From Pachysolen tannophilus NRRL Y-2460 (Eukaryota > Ascomycota > Pichiomycetes > Alaninales > Pachysolenaceae): DNA of 64,000 bases. This document shows positions 1 to 10,260 of this stretch, in pieces. The stretch lies in assembly GCA_001661245.1 (NCBI GenBank), contig KV454011.1, forward strand, positions 2,057,051 to 2,121,050, read 5' to 3'. Position numbers and translations under genes: made by a program. Positions within the stretch are counted from its first letter, which is position 1. Every line of letters begins with the position of its first letter. The notes under the pieces are model-generated. The model made no database searches. It was given only the letters and a program-made list of their open reading frames with translations, and had not been told where the DNA came from.

Positions 1-18
1 CCCAAAATTAAATTTAAT

Positions 19-50
<32 letters not shown>

Positions 51-161
51 TAAAAATAAAAATAAAAAATACCCCTAAATTAACATAAAAACACTTTTGA
101 ATAATCTCTCTTTTCATTTCATCTAAAAACTTTTCTTGTCTTTCCTTTTTTTACAATTGAA
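1..161. other. 3' flank of SKN7, A/T homopolymers
   Basis: Downstream of the minus-strand SKN7 stop. It holds a long A run (about 28-50) and T-rich stretches, as expected of a yeast 3' UTR and polyadenylation region. I see no gene. Confidence 0.6.
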
Positions 162-937
162 CTAAACTAATCTCATTTTTTTATTTAATGGTTCTCCATT
201 GGCCAAATCGATCCCACCATTTCTTAGATGTTTTTCCAACATTGCAAACAAATCTGATTGACTGAAAGGTTTTGCCAAAATATCACTCATCCCGTTCCTC
301 AAATATGTCAATAAATCATTATCCTGAATATTACCTGTCATTGCAATAATGGGTGTAGTGCTATCAAAAGATCTTATTACACTTGTTGCAGTAGCACCAT
401 CTAAATTGGGCATGACTATATCCATCAATACTAAATCGTATTTAACTTTTTCCACTGTGGAAATTGCAGAAAGTCCATCAGTGACAACTTCCACAGTGCA
501 TCCGTACTTCATCAAAAACTTACGACATAATTGAATACAAACAGCATCATCTTCAACAAGTAGTACATGAAATGGTGATCCAGGTGGTCTTTGAGGGAAA
601 GTTTGCAGAGGTGGAGATTGAGATGAAGTTGTAGTTGTTTTTGGTGCTGAGGAAACTGCTGATATAGGAGCACCAGGAGCACCAGCACCGGGACCAGCAC
701 CGGCAGCTGTAGATGCTGCTGCGGATGATGGAGTTGGTGCAGCATTTGTGTTTGTTGGTTGCGGTATCGCTGCCTGTGGGATCAGATTTCCTGAAGGGCT
801 TGTACTTGTCGTTCTTGTTCCCGGAGGTTGCTGTTGTGGTTGAGGTTGTGGGGGCACAGATGCACCGGTAGTACCAGACGGTGCTCCAATTCCAACCCCG
901 TTATCACCCAGTGCAGATGCATTACTTGGAAGTATTG

Positions 938-969
<32 letters not shown>

Positions 970-1859
970 CGATGATGATGATGATCAAAGTTATTAGTGG
1001 TTGTAGTATTATCGCTACCGGTATCATGAATACTGGGTAAAGAATCAGTTGATCCTCCTGATGATTTGTTTTTAATATGATGAGAAATATTACTACTACT
1101 ATGATCCATTGCTGTCAAATTAGTTGGTCTCTGTGGAATTGGTAATGGCATATCAAAAGGAGGTACTTTTATACCAGCATTATTTAAATATGTGGTTAAA
1201 TTATTAAATTGTAACAGATATGCATCATTTGTCTTTTTCATAGTTATAAGACTTTCTATTACTGTATTATATTTTGATTTCATAATTTTCAATTCTTCAA
1301 ATAAAATTTTTGAATCATTTCTTAATTCTTTAACTTGATTATTCAATTTATTAACAATTTCTTGAGATTTTTCATCAACAGTTTTTTTCTGAGTTGGACC
1401 TTTTCTTTTAATATTTTCCAAAGATTCTCTATCATGAATTTTAAAATCAGGATGTTTAAATTCCCATATATTTTCACCATTTTCTAATTTATTTTTCCCC
1501 AGTTTCCTATCAGCAGTTGAAACTTTAACTTTATGAAAATCATATTTATTTAATTGTCTTACAAAACTTGCAAAATTACTATGTTTAAAATGTCTTGGTA
1601 AAATCTCCCTTGTAAATTCATTTGTATCCACAATAATAAAACTATCACCATGTTCAGTCCATCTAACAATTTTTTTATAATTATCATCTTCTAACATTTG
1701 AAATAATTTTTTCACAAAATCAGTAGACCCATGGGCGGCGGCAGCAGCGGCAGCCGCCGCCGCTGCTGCCGCACTCGAGGCGGAGGATTGCGATTGCTTT
1801 GAAACCAATTCATCTAATATTGAAAGTTGAGAAGAATCTTCCAACTCTGGTGGTATCAT
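162..1859 (-). CDS. SKN7: Skn7, HSF-type transcription factor with response-regulator receiver domain
   Basis: 565 aa. An HSF-type DNA-binding domain lies at about residues 45-150 (motif FASFVRQLNKYDFHK), followed by a coiled coil at about 165-215. A long low-complexity linker (His/Gln/Pro/Ala) precedes a C-terminal receiver domain from about 431 to 545. The receiver has the acidic pair in LLVEDD, the phospho-acceptor Asp480 in LVLMDIVMPN, and the conserved Thr and Lys in IIAMTGN and LAKPFS. In yeasts Skn7 receives phosphate from Sln1-Ypd1 and acts with Yap1/Cap1 in oxidative-stress and cell-wall gene control in the nucleus. The architecture is diagnostic. A 13-residue Ala run sits near residues 30-42. 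SCH9 lies directly upstream, the S. cerevisiae order. Confidence 0.96.
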
Positions 1860-2348
1860 TATTTAATAAAAACCCAATCAACAATATAAACACAATTTTA
1901 AGGATAAAATAAAAAAAATTTTTATTAATTTATCTTATTATTCCAAAAACTGTATGAGTTATTGTTATTATTATCTGTGCGTTTGTTTGTTTGTTGTTTT
2001 TTTGTATTTTTTTTTTTCTCTCTCTCTCTCTCTCTCTCACACACTCTCTTTTTTATTTATACAAGTCCTTTCCCCTAATTTTTTTTTGAAAACTTAACAA
2101 AACTCAACTAATAGTATCAATTTAAATATAATGAGAGACATATAGATTTATTTCAAAGACCCACTTGAGCTCTATTAACTTTTTTTTTTTTTTTTTAATT
2201 TCGTATCTCGTATAATAACATCAAGTCTCAAATATAACAAAAGACTTTAAAAATGCTTAATAAAAATTCAAAAAAAAAAATTAGTAAAAACGGGTTGTAC
2301 CTGAAAAATTTAAAAAGATAGTTAGTTGATTTATTAAATATAAATAAA

Positions 2349-2355
<7 letters not shown>

Positions 2356-2387
<32 letters not shown>
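2356..2387. repeat. (TA)n dinucleotide tract
   Basis: Uninterrupted alternating T and A of about 32 nt in the SKN7 upstream region. It is a simple repeat, likely length-polymorphic. Confidence 0.85.
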
Positions 2388-2388
<1 letters not shown>

Positions 2389-2599
2389 CAATAAACCTAA
2401 GCTTTAAGGGTAATAAAAAAAAAAGAAAAAAAGAAAAAATTAATTGATTAATTGATTCAATCTAAACTAGTAGGCACTCTTTACTTTTATAAAAGAAATT
2501 TCCCTTAATTCTTGTTTGTTAACTTGATCATTAAAAGCTTTTTGTATTTTTGATTTGTATTGTCTCAACATCTTCTTTTACCATACCACAGGGCTTGGG

Positions 2600-2607
2600 T
2601 TCTAGAA
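2600..2607. promoter_or_regulatory. Candidate heat-shock-like element TTCTAGAA
   Basis: A perfect nTTCnnGAAn dimer, followed 3 nt later by GTTCTA, so that TAGAAC-AC-GTTCTA forms a second palindrome. It lies about 740 bp upstream of the SKN7 start. Hsf1, and Skn7 itself through its HSF-type domain, bind elements of this kind, so autoregulation is possible. This is inference from the motif only. Confidence 0.35.
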
Positions 2608-3040
2608 CACGTTCTACAAAAAATCAGCAGTTTCCATAACTGGATGTTTGAGCCTAAGAGACACGACTTTGGTTTATTATATGTTTTTGTGTTTTTGTGT
2701 ACTTAAAAAAACTCAAAAAAAAAAATTAGTTAAAAATAGAACAAACAAAATATAAAACAGTACGAAAAAGAAAAAAAATGAATAAAAGTAATATTTATGT
2801 ATGTATTAACGTCACTTTTTTAAAACAAAAGTCAAAATAAATATAATAGTAATAATAATGATAGTATATAATAATATGTGTCTAAACGAGACGCAGTATG
2901 AAACATGAAACATGGAACATGAAACAATAACAATAACAACAATAACAAAAAAAAAAAAAAAAAGAAGAAATTAAATGTATCTTCAAAACCACTTGCCTTC
3001 GTATCAAAAAAAAAATCCCCTTAGTAAAAAGTAATGTGAA

Positions 3041-3072
<32 letters not shown>

Positions 3073-3251
3073 AACAATTCGTAGTAACATATCAAACCTT
3101 GCAGAAAAAAAAAAATTAAAAAAAAAAATTAAAAAATTAAAAAATCAATGCCATTTTATAGATATATATATAATATAGATACAGTTTATTTTCGATGATA
3201 GATGTTTTATAAGTAACATCTATTTTGTAGCATTTCTTATTCTTTCTTTTC

Positions 3252-5606
3252 TTATAGATCGAATCGTCCGTTAACGAACTCATCATCAATATGGTTGTCG
3301 TCATCTAGATCCATTTTATCGTCATCTTCTTCGGCATAGTTATCATGGTCATCAATAACATCTTCATCAGGTGGAAGATTTGGATCGCTTAATACCAAGG
3401 ATTCACTTACTTTTAACGAATTTTTAATATTTCTATTGTTTAAAGTATTGTTATTATTAACATTTCCTGAACCAAAATGATCAAACATTGTACTTTCATC
3501 AACGTAAGTAAACCCATTGAAATTTGCTTGAATTGCTGGAGATAAAGGTGTTGAAGCCAAATGAAATTGTTTATTGATGACTGAGGTCGAGGTATTTGTA
3601 AATTCAGGGTCAAAATTCGAAGTATCAGTTTCACTTGTTAAATGAGGTTTAAAAGGAGGTGGGATTTTTTTTGCTTTTAAAAGTTCCCAATCAATATCTT
3701 GGAAAAAAGGATGAGCTCTCAACTCTCTAGCATCATTAATAGCACCTAATCTATGATTAGGATTTCTATTCAATAATCCCTTAACAAAAGATCGTCCTTC
3801 TGGTGATAATACTTCTTTTGGAAATCTTACTTTACCAAATGCAATATTTTTATACATTTGTTGTGTATTATCTGCATAAAATGGTGACCAACCACAACAC
3901 ATTTCAAAAATTAAAACACCTAATGACCAAAAATCAACCATTTTTGTATAACCAGATTCATCTAATAATACTTCAGGTGCTAAATATTCTGTAGTACCAC
4001 AAAATGTATTTGTAGTTCCATCAGAAGATAAATTAGCTTTTGAAAGTCCAAAATCACATAATGCAGTATGTCCATTAGCATCCAATAAAATATTCTCAGG
4101 TTTTAAATCTCTGTAAACTATATCGTTATCATGCAAATGCTCTAATGCAAGTACTAATTCTGCAATATAAAATTTGGCACGATCTTCAGTAAATCTGCCT
4201 TCTTTTTGTAAATGCCAAAATAATTCACCACCAGACATATAATCGGTGACTAAATATAAATCTTGAGGAGTTTGGAAAGAAAATTTCAAACCAACAATAA
4301 AAGAACTTGCCAGGGTTGAAGTTCTTACAAGAATATTTCTTTCTCCAATAGTATGAGCTATTTCTTTTTTTCTAACAATAAGTTTCTTAGACAAAACTTT
4401 CATGGCATAAATTCTTGAAGTGTCCTTCTTTCTTACTTGGAAAACTTGACCAAAAGTACCTTTACCCAATAATCTTAACACTTCAAAATCTTCAGGACCA
4501 TAATGTCTCTTAACAGTAGCAAAATATTCCCACTTGACTCTGATTTTCCCCGTAACACGTTCACCTGGTACTCTTCCTTTCAATTCAATCCATTGTTCAT
4601 TTGTTGAATTATCTTCAATAGTTTGTGGAACAATTCTTACATGACCTAAAAATGCATCATCACATTCTGAATCATATACAGATACATCCAATTCCGATTT
4701 AGCTCCAACCACATCAAATATGGTTTGATGATGCCAGGTAGGACTAATCGGGTTAAACCCTTGCTTTATTTGAAACTTGCCAAAAGTTTGTGTTGAAGAT
4801 TGTCTTTGATAAATTGGTTTACTGTTTTTATTTTTTTCCAAATGAGTTAAATCAGTATTTGGTACCGCTGCCGTTGTTCCAACACTCTCTGGACCATGAG
4901 TGATAAATTCTGAACTTTCAAAAGTACATACTGCATAGGGTAAAGATCTTCTATTCTTATGAACATGTAAACCATGAGCTTCAACAATCGTAACTCTCAA
5001 TTTACCTCTTGGAATCGAAGTAGCTGGTTGCGAATCATCTGCAATCGCATTCATCAGTCTGGTCGCTTCTTTAAGAATTTGTTGTTGTTGTTGTTGTTGC
5101 TGGTGAACTTGCGGCAGCAGTTGTTGGTGCTGATGCGACTGCGATTGTGCCAGGTTACCACCAGCACCACCGCTCGATAAATTGCTATTGTTACCACCAA
5201 GCCCAACATTTTTATTTATAAAAGCTTCACTTGTGGAGGCGGTCGATGTAGTTCCATATGCAAATTGATTACTACTCAAAGCTATTGTTGGAGTTGAAGT
5301 CTGTTTGACTATATTTGGCGGGAAATTACTCATATTCGTCAGCGTGCTGTGCAGTCCTGAAGATGACATCGACGATGATTTGGATTTCGAAACCGGAGTG
5401 TTGCTTTTTTCTGGAGCATAAGATGGCGGATCACCCAGCTCTTGTTGTTCTTGTAGCTGTTGTTGTTGGTGCTGTTGCTGTTGTTGTTGCGGCGGCAGCG
5501 GCTGTTGTTGTTGTTGTTGTTGATCTGTTCCATTCTGTTCCTCTCCTGTTTGTGAGTTGTTCTGCTTGAATCCTCCAAAATGAAAAAATTTTGCGAATTC
5601 CGCCAT
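3252..5606 (-). CDS. SCH9: Sch9, AGC-family protein kinase (S6K/Akt-like)
   Basis: 784 aa from the Met of MAEFAKFF. Eight more in-frame residues lie upstream (to 5630) but read as hydrophobic leader noise. A Gln-rich N-terminus is followed by a C2-type region (about 200-350) and an AGC kinase domain from about 365, with GKGTFGQVF, YRDLKPENILL, CDFGLSK and the T-loop TFCGTTEYLAPE near residue 535. The C-terminal extension has a turn motif (TPLSP) and the hydrophobic motif FNGFTY near residue 700, the site TORC1 phosphorylates in S. cerevisiae Sch9. It ends FVNGRFDL, matching the conserved Sch9 C-terminus. It controls growth, ribosome biogenesis and stress responses. It lies between SKN7 and HTM1 as in S. 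cerevisiae. Confidence 0.96.
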   Translation of the reverse strand: MAEFAKFFHFGGFKQNNSQTGEEQNGTDQQQQQQQPLPPQQQQQQHQQQQLQEQQELGDPPSYAPEKSNTPVSKSKSSSMSSSGLHSTLTNMSNFPPNIVKQTSTPTIALSSNQFAYGTTSTASTSEAFINKNVGLGGNNSNLSSGGAGGNLAQSQSHQHQQLLPQVHQQQQQQQQILKEATRLMNAIADDSQPATSIPRGKLRVTIVEAHGLHVHKNRRSLPYAVCTFESSEFITHGPESVGTTAAVPNTDLTHLEKNKNSKPIYQRQSSTQTFGKFQIKQGFNPISPTWHHQTIFDVVGAKSELDVSVYDSECDDAFLGHVRIVPQTIEDNSTNEQWIELKGRVPGERVTGKIRVKWEYFATVKRHYGPEDFEVLRLLGKGTFGQVFQVRKKDTSRIYAMKVLSKKLIVRKKEIAHTIGERNILVRTSTLASSFIVGLKFSFQTPQDLYLVTDYMSGGELFWHLQKEGRFTEDRAKFYIAELVLALEHLHDNDIVYRDLKPENILLDANGHTALCDFGLSKANLSSDGTTNTFCGTTEYLAPEVLLDESGYTKMVDFWSLGVLIFEMCCGWSPFYADNTQQMYKNIAFGKVRFPKEVLSPEGRSFVKGLLNRNPNHRLGAINDARELRAHPFFQDIDWELLKAKKIPPPFKPHLTSETDTSNFDPEFTNTSTSVINKQFHLASTPLSPAIQANFNGFTYVDESTMFDHFGSGNVNNNNTLNNRNIKNSLKVSESLVLSDPNLPPDEDVIDDHDNYAEEDDDKMDLDDDNHIDDEFVNGRFDL

Positions 5607-6431
5607 TATCAATATTAATACAATAAACAAAAAAAAATTTTGCCTCTAAACGAATTTTTTAAATAAAACTTTATAACGTAGAAATGTTCTTCTACCTTGA
5701 TAATAATAAAATATTATGAAAATCACAACTGAAAACTTCTAAAGATATTAGTATAAAAAATTCATAATCTCCATTACCATCTCTGGATTAAATCATAACA
5801 AAAACTTACAATTTTTATATTCTATATCAACTCAACGTTAAAACATATAAAAAAAAGCAAAAAAAAAAAAAAAAAAAAAGTAAAAAAAGAAGAAAAGAAA
5901 CTCAAAACTAAAGCCAATCTTTTAAAAAGCAAAAAGCAAAAAATAAATTGACAAAAGAAAACCACAACTATATCTGATGATGCTAAAGAATACTGGGTTG
6001 TAATATAGCTTTATATATTAATTATTAATACAACTATCTTTTATAAAATATATATGATTTAACCGCTGCTTCAAGCTTTTAGTTCTGCTATCTCAAGCGA
6101 GACAAAAAAGATAAAAAAAATTTTCTTGGATTTACCCGGACCAACGAGTTCTTCGTACAACACCCATTATCTTTGAGGAGTAAACGGCGAGATGATAGGT
6201 GGAAGGTGAAAGGTGAAAGATTAATCAAGGTAGTAGAGGATATGTGTTGGACATCTTACAGAAGAGTTCGTTATTATGAGAAGATATAACATTAAAGATT
6301 GAAGAGATAGTTAGCTATGTGATTGTCTTTTTTTTTGCGTTTCTTCTTAGTATTTATATTTCGGTGCTTATATCCGAGCATCACCCCCTTTTCCTTGGTG
6401 TACCCCCTTTCGTAAAAAGATTTCATCAATG
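5607..6431. other. SCH9 promoter region / HTM1 3' flank
   Basis: About 0.8 kb. It contains A-rich stretches and, near 6384-6410, two CCCCCTT stretches on the plus strand that resemble STRE cores (CCCCT). The distance to SCH9 (about 780 bp) makes their relevance uncertain. No credible ORF is seen; the 124-aa plus-strand frame starting at 6319 runs antisense into HTM1 and looks like noise. Confidence 0.4.
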
Positions 6432-9400
6432 TTATCCAAACCAAACTCTCATATTTTCTACTGGGTCTCCGCTGATTATCAATAGACCATTAGATGTTGC
6501 CTTCAACTCGCCCGTTTGTAATCTAGTATCGTTCAGACTGATCCAGACAATCTCATTCTCGTTGATATCTTTACCGTTGACTTTTAGTGCACGTAAAATC
6601 GAATCTCCACTAGTTGTCAACTCAAATTCTTCTTGTTCGTCGTATGGTTGTTGTGAATATTTAACCTTTCTTATATATTCACCAGTTATATAGTTATTTT
6701 GCGAGTCAATTTTGCCCTCACTTAGTTTTTCAAATTTCAGTCTTAGACCATTCAATTCTCCAACGAAACAGTCATTGGCTAAAACATAAGGAGTTGTTTC
6801 ATCGAGGAACATTTGATCCAAGTAGTCCTTATAACGAAACTCATCAGCCGGTATTAGTTTATAAACATCAGCATATCTAATTTTATCCTTTGGATCAAAC
6901 AATGCTTCGAATGTTTCTGTTGTAGGAACCCTTGATGATTGAGGTAATTGTTGTAAATTATTATGAGACGTATATAGGTCATAAAAAAATCTTGAAAGTT
7001 CAATACTGTTTGCACCCTCTTTGAAAAATCTTGTGGAGTTGTTTAATATCAGTAATTCGTCGTGCTTATTTCCATTCAAGTATAAAGGTTTAATCAATGA
7101 ATTACGATACCTTTCATCAATGTGATACAACTCTGGTGATAATAATAGCAGGGAATTCACAAAAGACTTTGAAATCTCTTGTCCTTTATTACGATATGCA
7201 AGCGGTAATATGCATGTTTGTAAATTTAAATAATCCAATGACTGTTCTAACTTGTAGTCTTCTAAATTGGTCATTATTGTGGCTGGACCACGGTTGAGAT
7301 CCATGGAGTTTATTTTTTCAAAATCTTTTCGTCTTATCTCGTTTTCAGGTATCAATTTCTTATCAGCTAATTCTTTGTCTACCATTGCTATGACTTCTTG
7401 ACGAAACCTTGGGTTAGAATTAAAAACAGAATTAATATAGTCATCATGAAGTAATTCATCATCTTCCAATTCTATCTTATCCAATAGCTCTGACATATAT
7501 TCAGAATTCAAAACATTGTCAAACATATCTTCTGGATGATTAGAAATAATCAGTTCACGAAACTGTGCTTCTGCATTCTCATTTAAGATATCTTTTGGAT
7601 TAATACCTTCTCCTGTCTTCAATATATCACCATTTTTTTCGCTGTTTTCTATTTTTTCCTTGATCAGCGATAATAATTTATCAATATTTTTACTGAAAAA
7701 ATTAATTGCAAATTTCTGTTTAATTTGTTGTTTTTTATCAATAGTAAATTTTTCAGTTAAATCTTCTTTTGTCTGTTGTATTAATAATCTTTTGGATTCC
7801 GGAGATAAAGTGTTAAAATCTACGTTATTATTGTTTTCATAAAAATATGAAAGTACCGTTTGCTTAAAATCATTTGCTTTATCAAAAATTTCGCCAAGTG
7901 GAAATCTATTTGGAGTATATTTTGCAATTGGAGGAGTATTCAGATTGTTCAGATGAGTTAAAGATTTAAAATTAGTATCATTATTTTGAGAAAACCAATC
8001 AAATTTGGTGATTTCTGGTAACAATTTTTTATCAAACCATAATGGGTGTCCTTCGGTAGAGAAAATCAAATTTGATACATTATTTTGATGTACTTGGTTT
8101 TCTTCGTCAAATAATAAGTATAAATATTTCAAAGTTTCACTCAATACAAAACTTTCCATTTTATTTTGTCTCTTATCTGTTAAAACATCCACCACTCCTG
8201 CAAATCCACAAGGAGCTCTGAAAACTTTATCCAATTTGTATAATATATCTTGACCTATTTGTAAATATATTGGGTCGCGTGTTGCACGATATAAATGATA
8301 AGTTGATTCAATAAATTCTGGTCTCAAAGGGTACCATTCCAATGCTATGGAATTCTTAAATAATAATTGTTGTTTTTCAAGACTTGATAATTTCTCAATT
8401 TTTTTGGCATTATTTCTTAAAAGCTCATCAGCATCCATAAAATTCCATCTTTCAGGGATAGACCTATAAGTCTCCCATAATTTCAAATATACTAAATGGT
8501 AATGAACTGCATTCTCTACATCACCTGCCAATACTTGTAAACCAGGCCAAAACGCGCTTAAAGAATCTATCCAGCTAGTCAGTATAAACCCTGTTGTTGC
8601 ATCTACATTGTTATACATCCAATCATTACGCAAATGAGTATTAACTGCTTTATAACCATACTCCCATACTTTTAACATTTCATCATCATCAAACAATATG
8701 GCTGATTTTAAAGCATATTCATAAAAAGAATCCACCGATGCGCCTATCCCTGTAAAGCTATCAAGCCATTTTCCGTGTTCAAAATCAATTGTCATTGGTA
8801 ATAAATCAAGTTCAGTTCGTGAATTCCAAATTGTATAAAAAGCTTTTTTAGAAATTTTTTCAAATTTTGGATCACCAGTTAATTTCGATAACAAAGTCAA
8901 TTCCAATACCGGAGAAGCTGCACCTGCAGTGCAAGTCTCCATTTGTATAGATTTAGGTGTAGCTAAAGGACCTTTTGCTAAATTAGTTCTTGGGAAAGGT
9001 ATCCCTGTTGGAGTATTAAATGCCAAGATTAATCTTTCACCTAAATCATAAGCCAATTTAAGTAAAAACCCATCGTATCCCAGGATTGCGAAATTTTTCC
9101 GTTCATCTGAAGCATATAAATGAGCACTTAGTAATCCTCCTAATATTCTAATATTTGTTTCAAAAATTTGAACATTGGAATTTATTTCAAAATTAGGATA
9201 TGCTTCCTTCAGCCAATATATTAATTTGTGGAAAATTTCTGGTTCATTCATAATTATAAAAGTATCCAAATTATCAAAAACTGTTAATGAATAATTCCCC
9301 AATACATCATTTTTCACTGTATTTTCAAAATCATTATAATCTGGCATATTCGCTTCACACGTCAATGGTTTCACCTCATCATAAGGAAACCCATGGTCTA

Positions 9401-9647
9401 AATATGAATTCCAGGCATGATTGAATAGCTGCTTGGTTTTATTCTTAAGCAACTGTTTATGAGCTTTGGTAAATGTAGATTGATAAACTTGATCATCCCG
9501 TAAAGGAATATGCGAAGTCTTCACAGGCTGTGAAGTTTGTGAAGTTTGCCAAGATTGATTCACCACAACTGCTGAATCTTTAGAGACACATATATCTATA
9601 AATATCACTAGTACCAATAGCACTATGCGCAACAGTACTCTGATCAT
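6432..9647 (-). CDS. HTM1: Htm1/Mnl1, EDEM-type ER mannosidase (GH47) for ERAD
   Basis: 1071 aa from the Met at 9647. That start gives a clean signal peptide (MIRVLLRIVLLVLVIFIDIC) and is preferred over a 46-residue upstream extension. The GH47 domain is at about residues 60-560, with PYDEVKPL, TGIGASVDSFYEYALK, WPGLQVLAGD, RPEFIESTYHLYRATRDP and FVLSETLKYLYLLFD, the block pattern of EDEM proteins. Htm1 with Pdi1 trims Man8 to Man7 on misfolded glycoproteins, marking them for Yos9/Hrd1. The C-terminal part (TCILP; RNSLIKPLYLNG) matches the S. cerevisiae C-terminal domain, including the conserved Cys. A charged insertion of roughly 200 residues separates the two parts and makes it longer than the 796-aa S. 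cerevisiae protein. It is next to SCH9, as in S. cerevisiae. Confidence 0.92.
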   Translation of the reverse strand: MIRVLLRIVLLVLVIFIDICVSKDSAVVVNQSWQTSQTSQPVKTSHIPLRDDQVYQSTFTKAHKQLLKNKTKQLFNHAWNSYLDHGFPYDEVKPLTCEANMPDYNDFENTVKNDVLGNYSLTVFDNLDTFIIMNEPEIFHKLIYWLKEAYPNFEINSNVQIFETNIRILGGLLSAHLYASDERKNFAILGYDGFLLKLAYDLGERLILAFNTPTGIPFPRTNLAKGPLATPKSIQMETCTAGAASPVLELTLLSKLTGDPKFEKISKKAFYTIWNSRTELDLLPMTIDFEHGKWLDSFTGIGASVDSFYEYALKSAILFDDDEMLKVWEYGYKAVNTHLRNDWMYNNVDATTGFILTSWIDSLSAFWPGLQVLAGDVENAVHYHLVYLKLWETYRSIPERWNFMDADELLRNNAKKIEKLSSLEKQQLLFKNSIALEWYPLRPEFIESTYHLYRATRDPIYLQIGQDILYKLDKVFRAPCGFAGVVDVLTDKRQNKMESFVLSETLKYLYLLFDEENQVHQNNVSNLIFSTEGHPLWFDKKLLPEITKFDWFSQNNDTNFKSLTHLNNLNTPPIAKYTPNRFPLGEIFDKANDFKQTVLSYFYENNNNVDFNTLSPESKRLLIQQTKEDLTEKFTIDKKQQIKQKFAINFFSKNIDKLLSLIKEKIENSEKNGDILKTGEGINPKDILNENAEAQFRELIISNHPEDMFDNVLNSEYMSELLDKIELEDDELLHDDYINSVFNSNPRFRQEVIAMVDKELADKKLIPENEIRRKDFEKINSMDLNRGPATIMTNLEDYKLEQSLDYLNLQTCILPLAYRNKGQEISKSFVNSLLLLSPELYHIDERYRNSLIKPLYLNGNKHDELLILNNSTRFFKEGANSIELSRFFYDLYTSHNNLQQLPQSSRVPTTETFEALFDPKDKIRYADVYKLIPADEFRYKDYLDQMFLDETTPYVLANDCFVGELNGLRLKFEKLSEGKIDSQNNYITGEYIRKVKYSQQPYDEQEEFELTTSGDSILRALKVNGKDINENEIVWISLNDTRLQTGELKATSNGLLIISGDPVENMRVWFG

Positions 9648-10055
9648 CCTTACCGCCCTATCCAAAATCAAATAAATTGCAAACCCTTGAATAAATTGAA
9701 AGGGAAAAACTTCATATTTACCATTTTTTACATAAAAATAGAGATCTATCTGAAAAAAAAAAATAGTGTACAGTGCGGCCTGCACTGTATGTTAGAAAGA
9801 AAGAAATCGAAAAACAAGTAGTGTCACAATCTCTAAATTCCTAAAACGGTAATTTTGTGTGTGTGTGTGTATTTTTTTGTTCTGATAAACAGTAGTGTGT
9901 CTAGTGACATAAACTGAAAATAATGTTTTTTTTTCTTTTCTTTTTTATAGCTAGGGCTGTTGATTTTCAAGAATGGCCTTAGGCCTTAAAAGGTCATCTG
10001 CTGATCCAAAATTTATTCTCGGATTTTCTCGCTTGTTTTCCACCATTGTTAGCCG

Positions 10056-10070
10056 CCCGCTTTAGGCGGG
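10056..10070. promoter_or_regulatory. GC-rich palindrome CCCGC-TTTAG-GCGGG
   Basis: A perfect 5-bp inverted repeat with a 5-nt spacer, about 190 bp before the DUR31 start in otherwise AT-rich sequence. It could be a zinc-cluster or C2H2 factor site. The GGCGGGA core recurs at other promoters in the window. Function is unknown. Confidence 0.35.
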
Positions 10071-10159
10071 ACCTTTATGGGTCAAAAAAAAAATACTAAT
10101 CTTTAATACCTTGAAAAATTTTTCACTATGAAGCCATCATACAACCTCAAAATAGCGAT

Positions 10160-10170
10160 TATATATATAA
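10160..10170 (+). promoter_or_regulatory. TATA-like element
   Basis: TATATATATAA about 90-100 bp upstream of the DUR31 ATG, a plausible distance for a yeast TATA box. Motif only. Confidence 0.4.
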
Positions 10171-10260
10171 ACGGCTGAGTTTCTTGCTTTTTTTTTTTTT
10201 TTCTTTATTTCTTTTGCTTTTTATTTATTTAATAAAGTAATTGCTTTAGAATTTAAAAAA

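Larger units (their letters stand above)
1860..3251. other. SKN7 upstream region / SCH9 3' flank, low complexity
   Basis: About 1.4 kb with no credible coding frame. It contains pyrimidine tracts including (CT)n at about 2021-2038, a (TA)n tract at 2356-2387, many A runs, and one more complex island at about 2540-2665 that carries a TTCTAGAA heat-shock-like element. I looked for snoRNA or U6 features in the island and found no convincing box set. Confidence 0.5.
9648..10260. other. Divergent intergenic region HTM1 / DUR31
   Basis: Shared promoter region. It has a short GT tract near 9856-9868, a GC-rich palindrome at 10056-10070, a TATA-like sequence at 10160-10170, and a T-rich leader immediately before the DUR31 start. 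No additional gene is evident. Confidence 0.6.

Noticed and set aside
2540-2665. U6 snRNA or snoRNA in the island containing ATCAGCAGTT
   Set aside because: The ACAGAGA box, 5' stem-loop and conserved U6 middle are missing, and no convincing C/D or H/ACA box arrangement could be laid out.
6319-6693. 124-codon plus-strand frame antisense to the 3' end of HTM1
   Set aside because: Most of it is the complement of conserved HTM1 coding sequence; the rest is T-rich.
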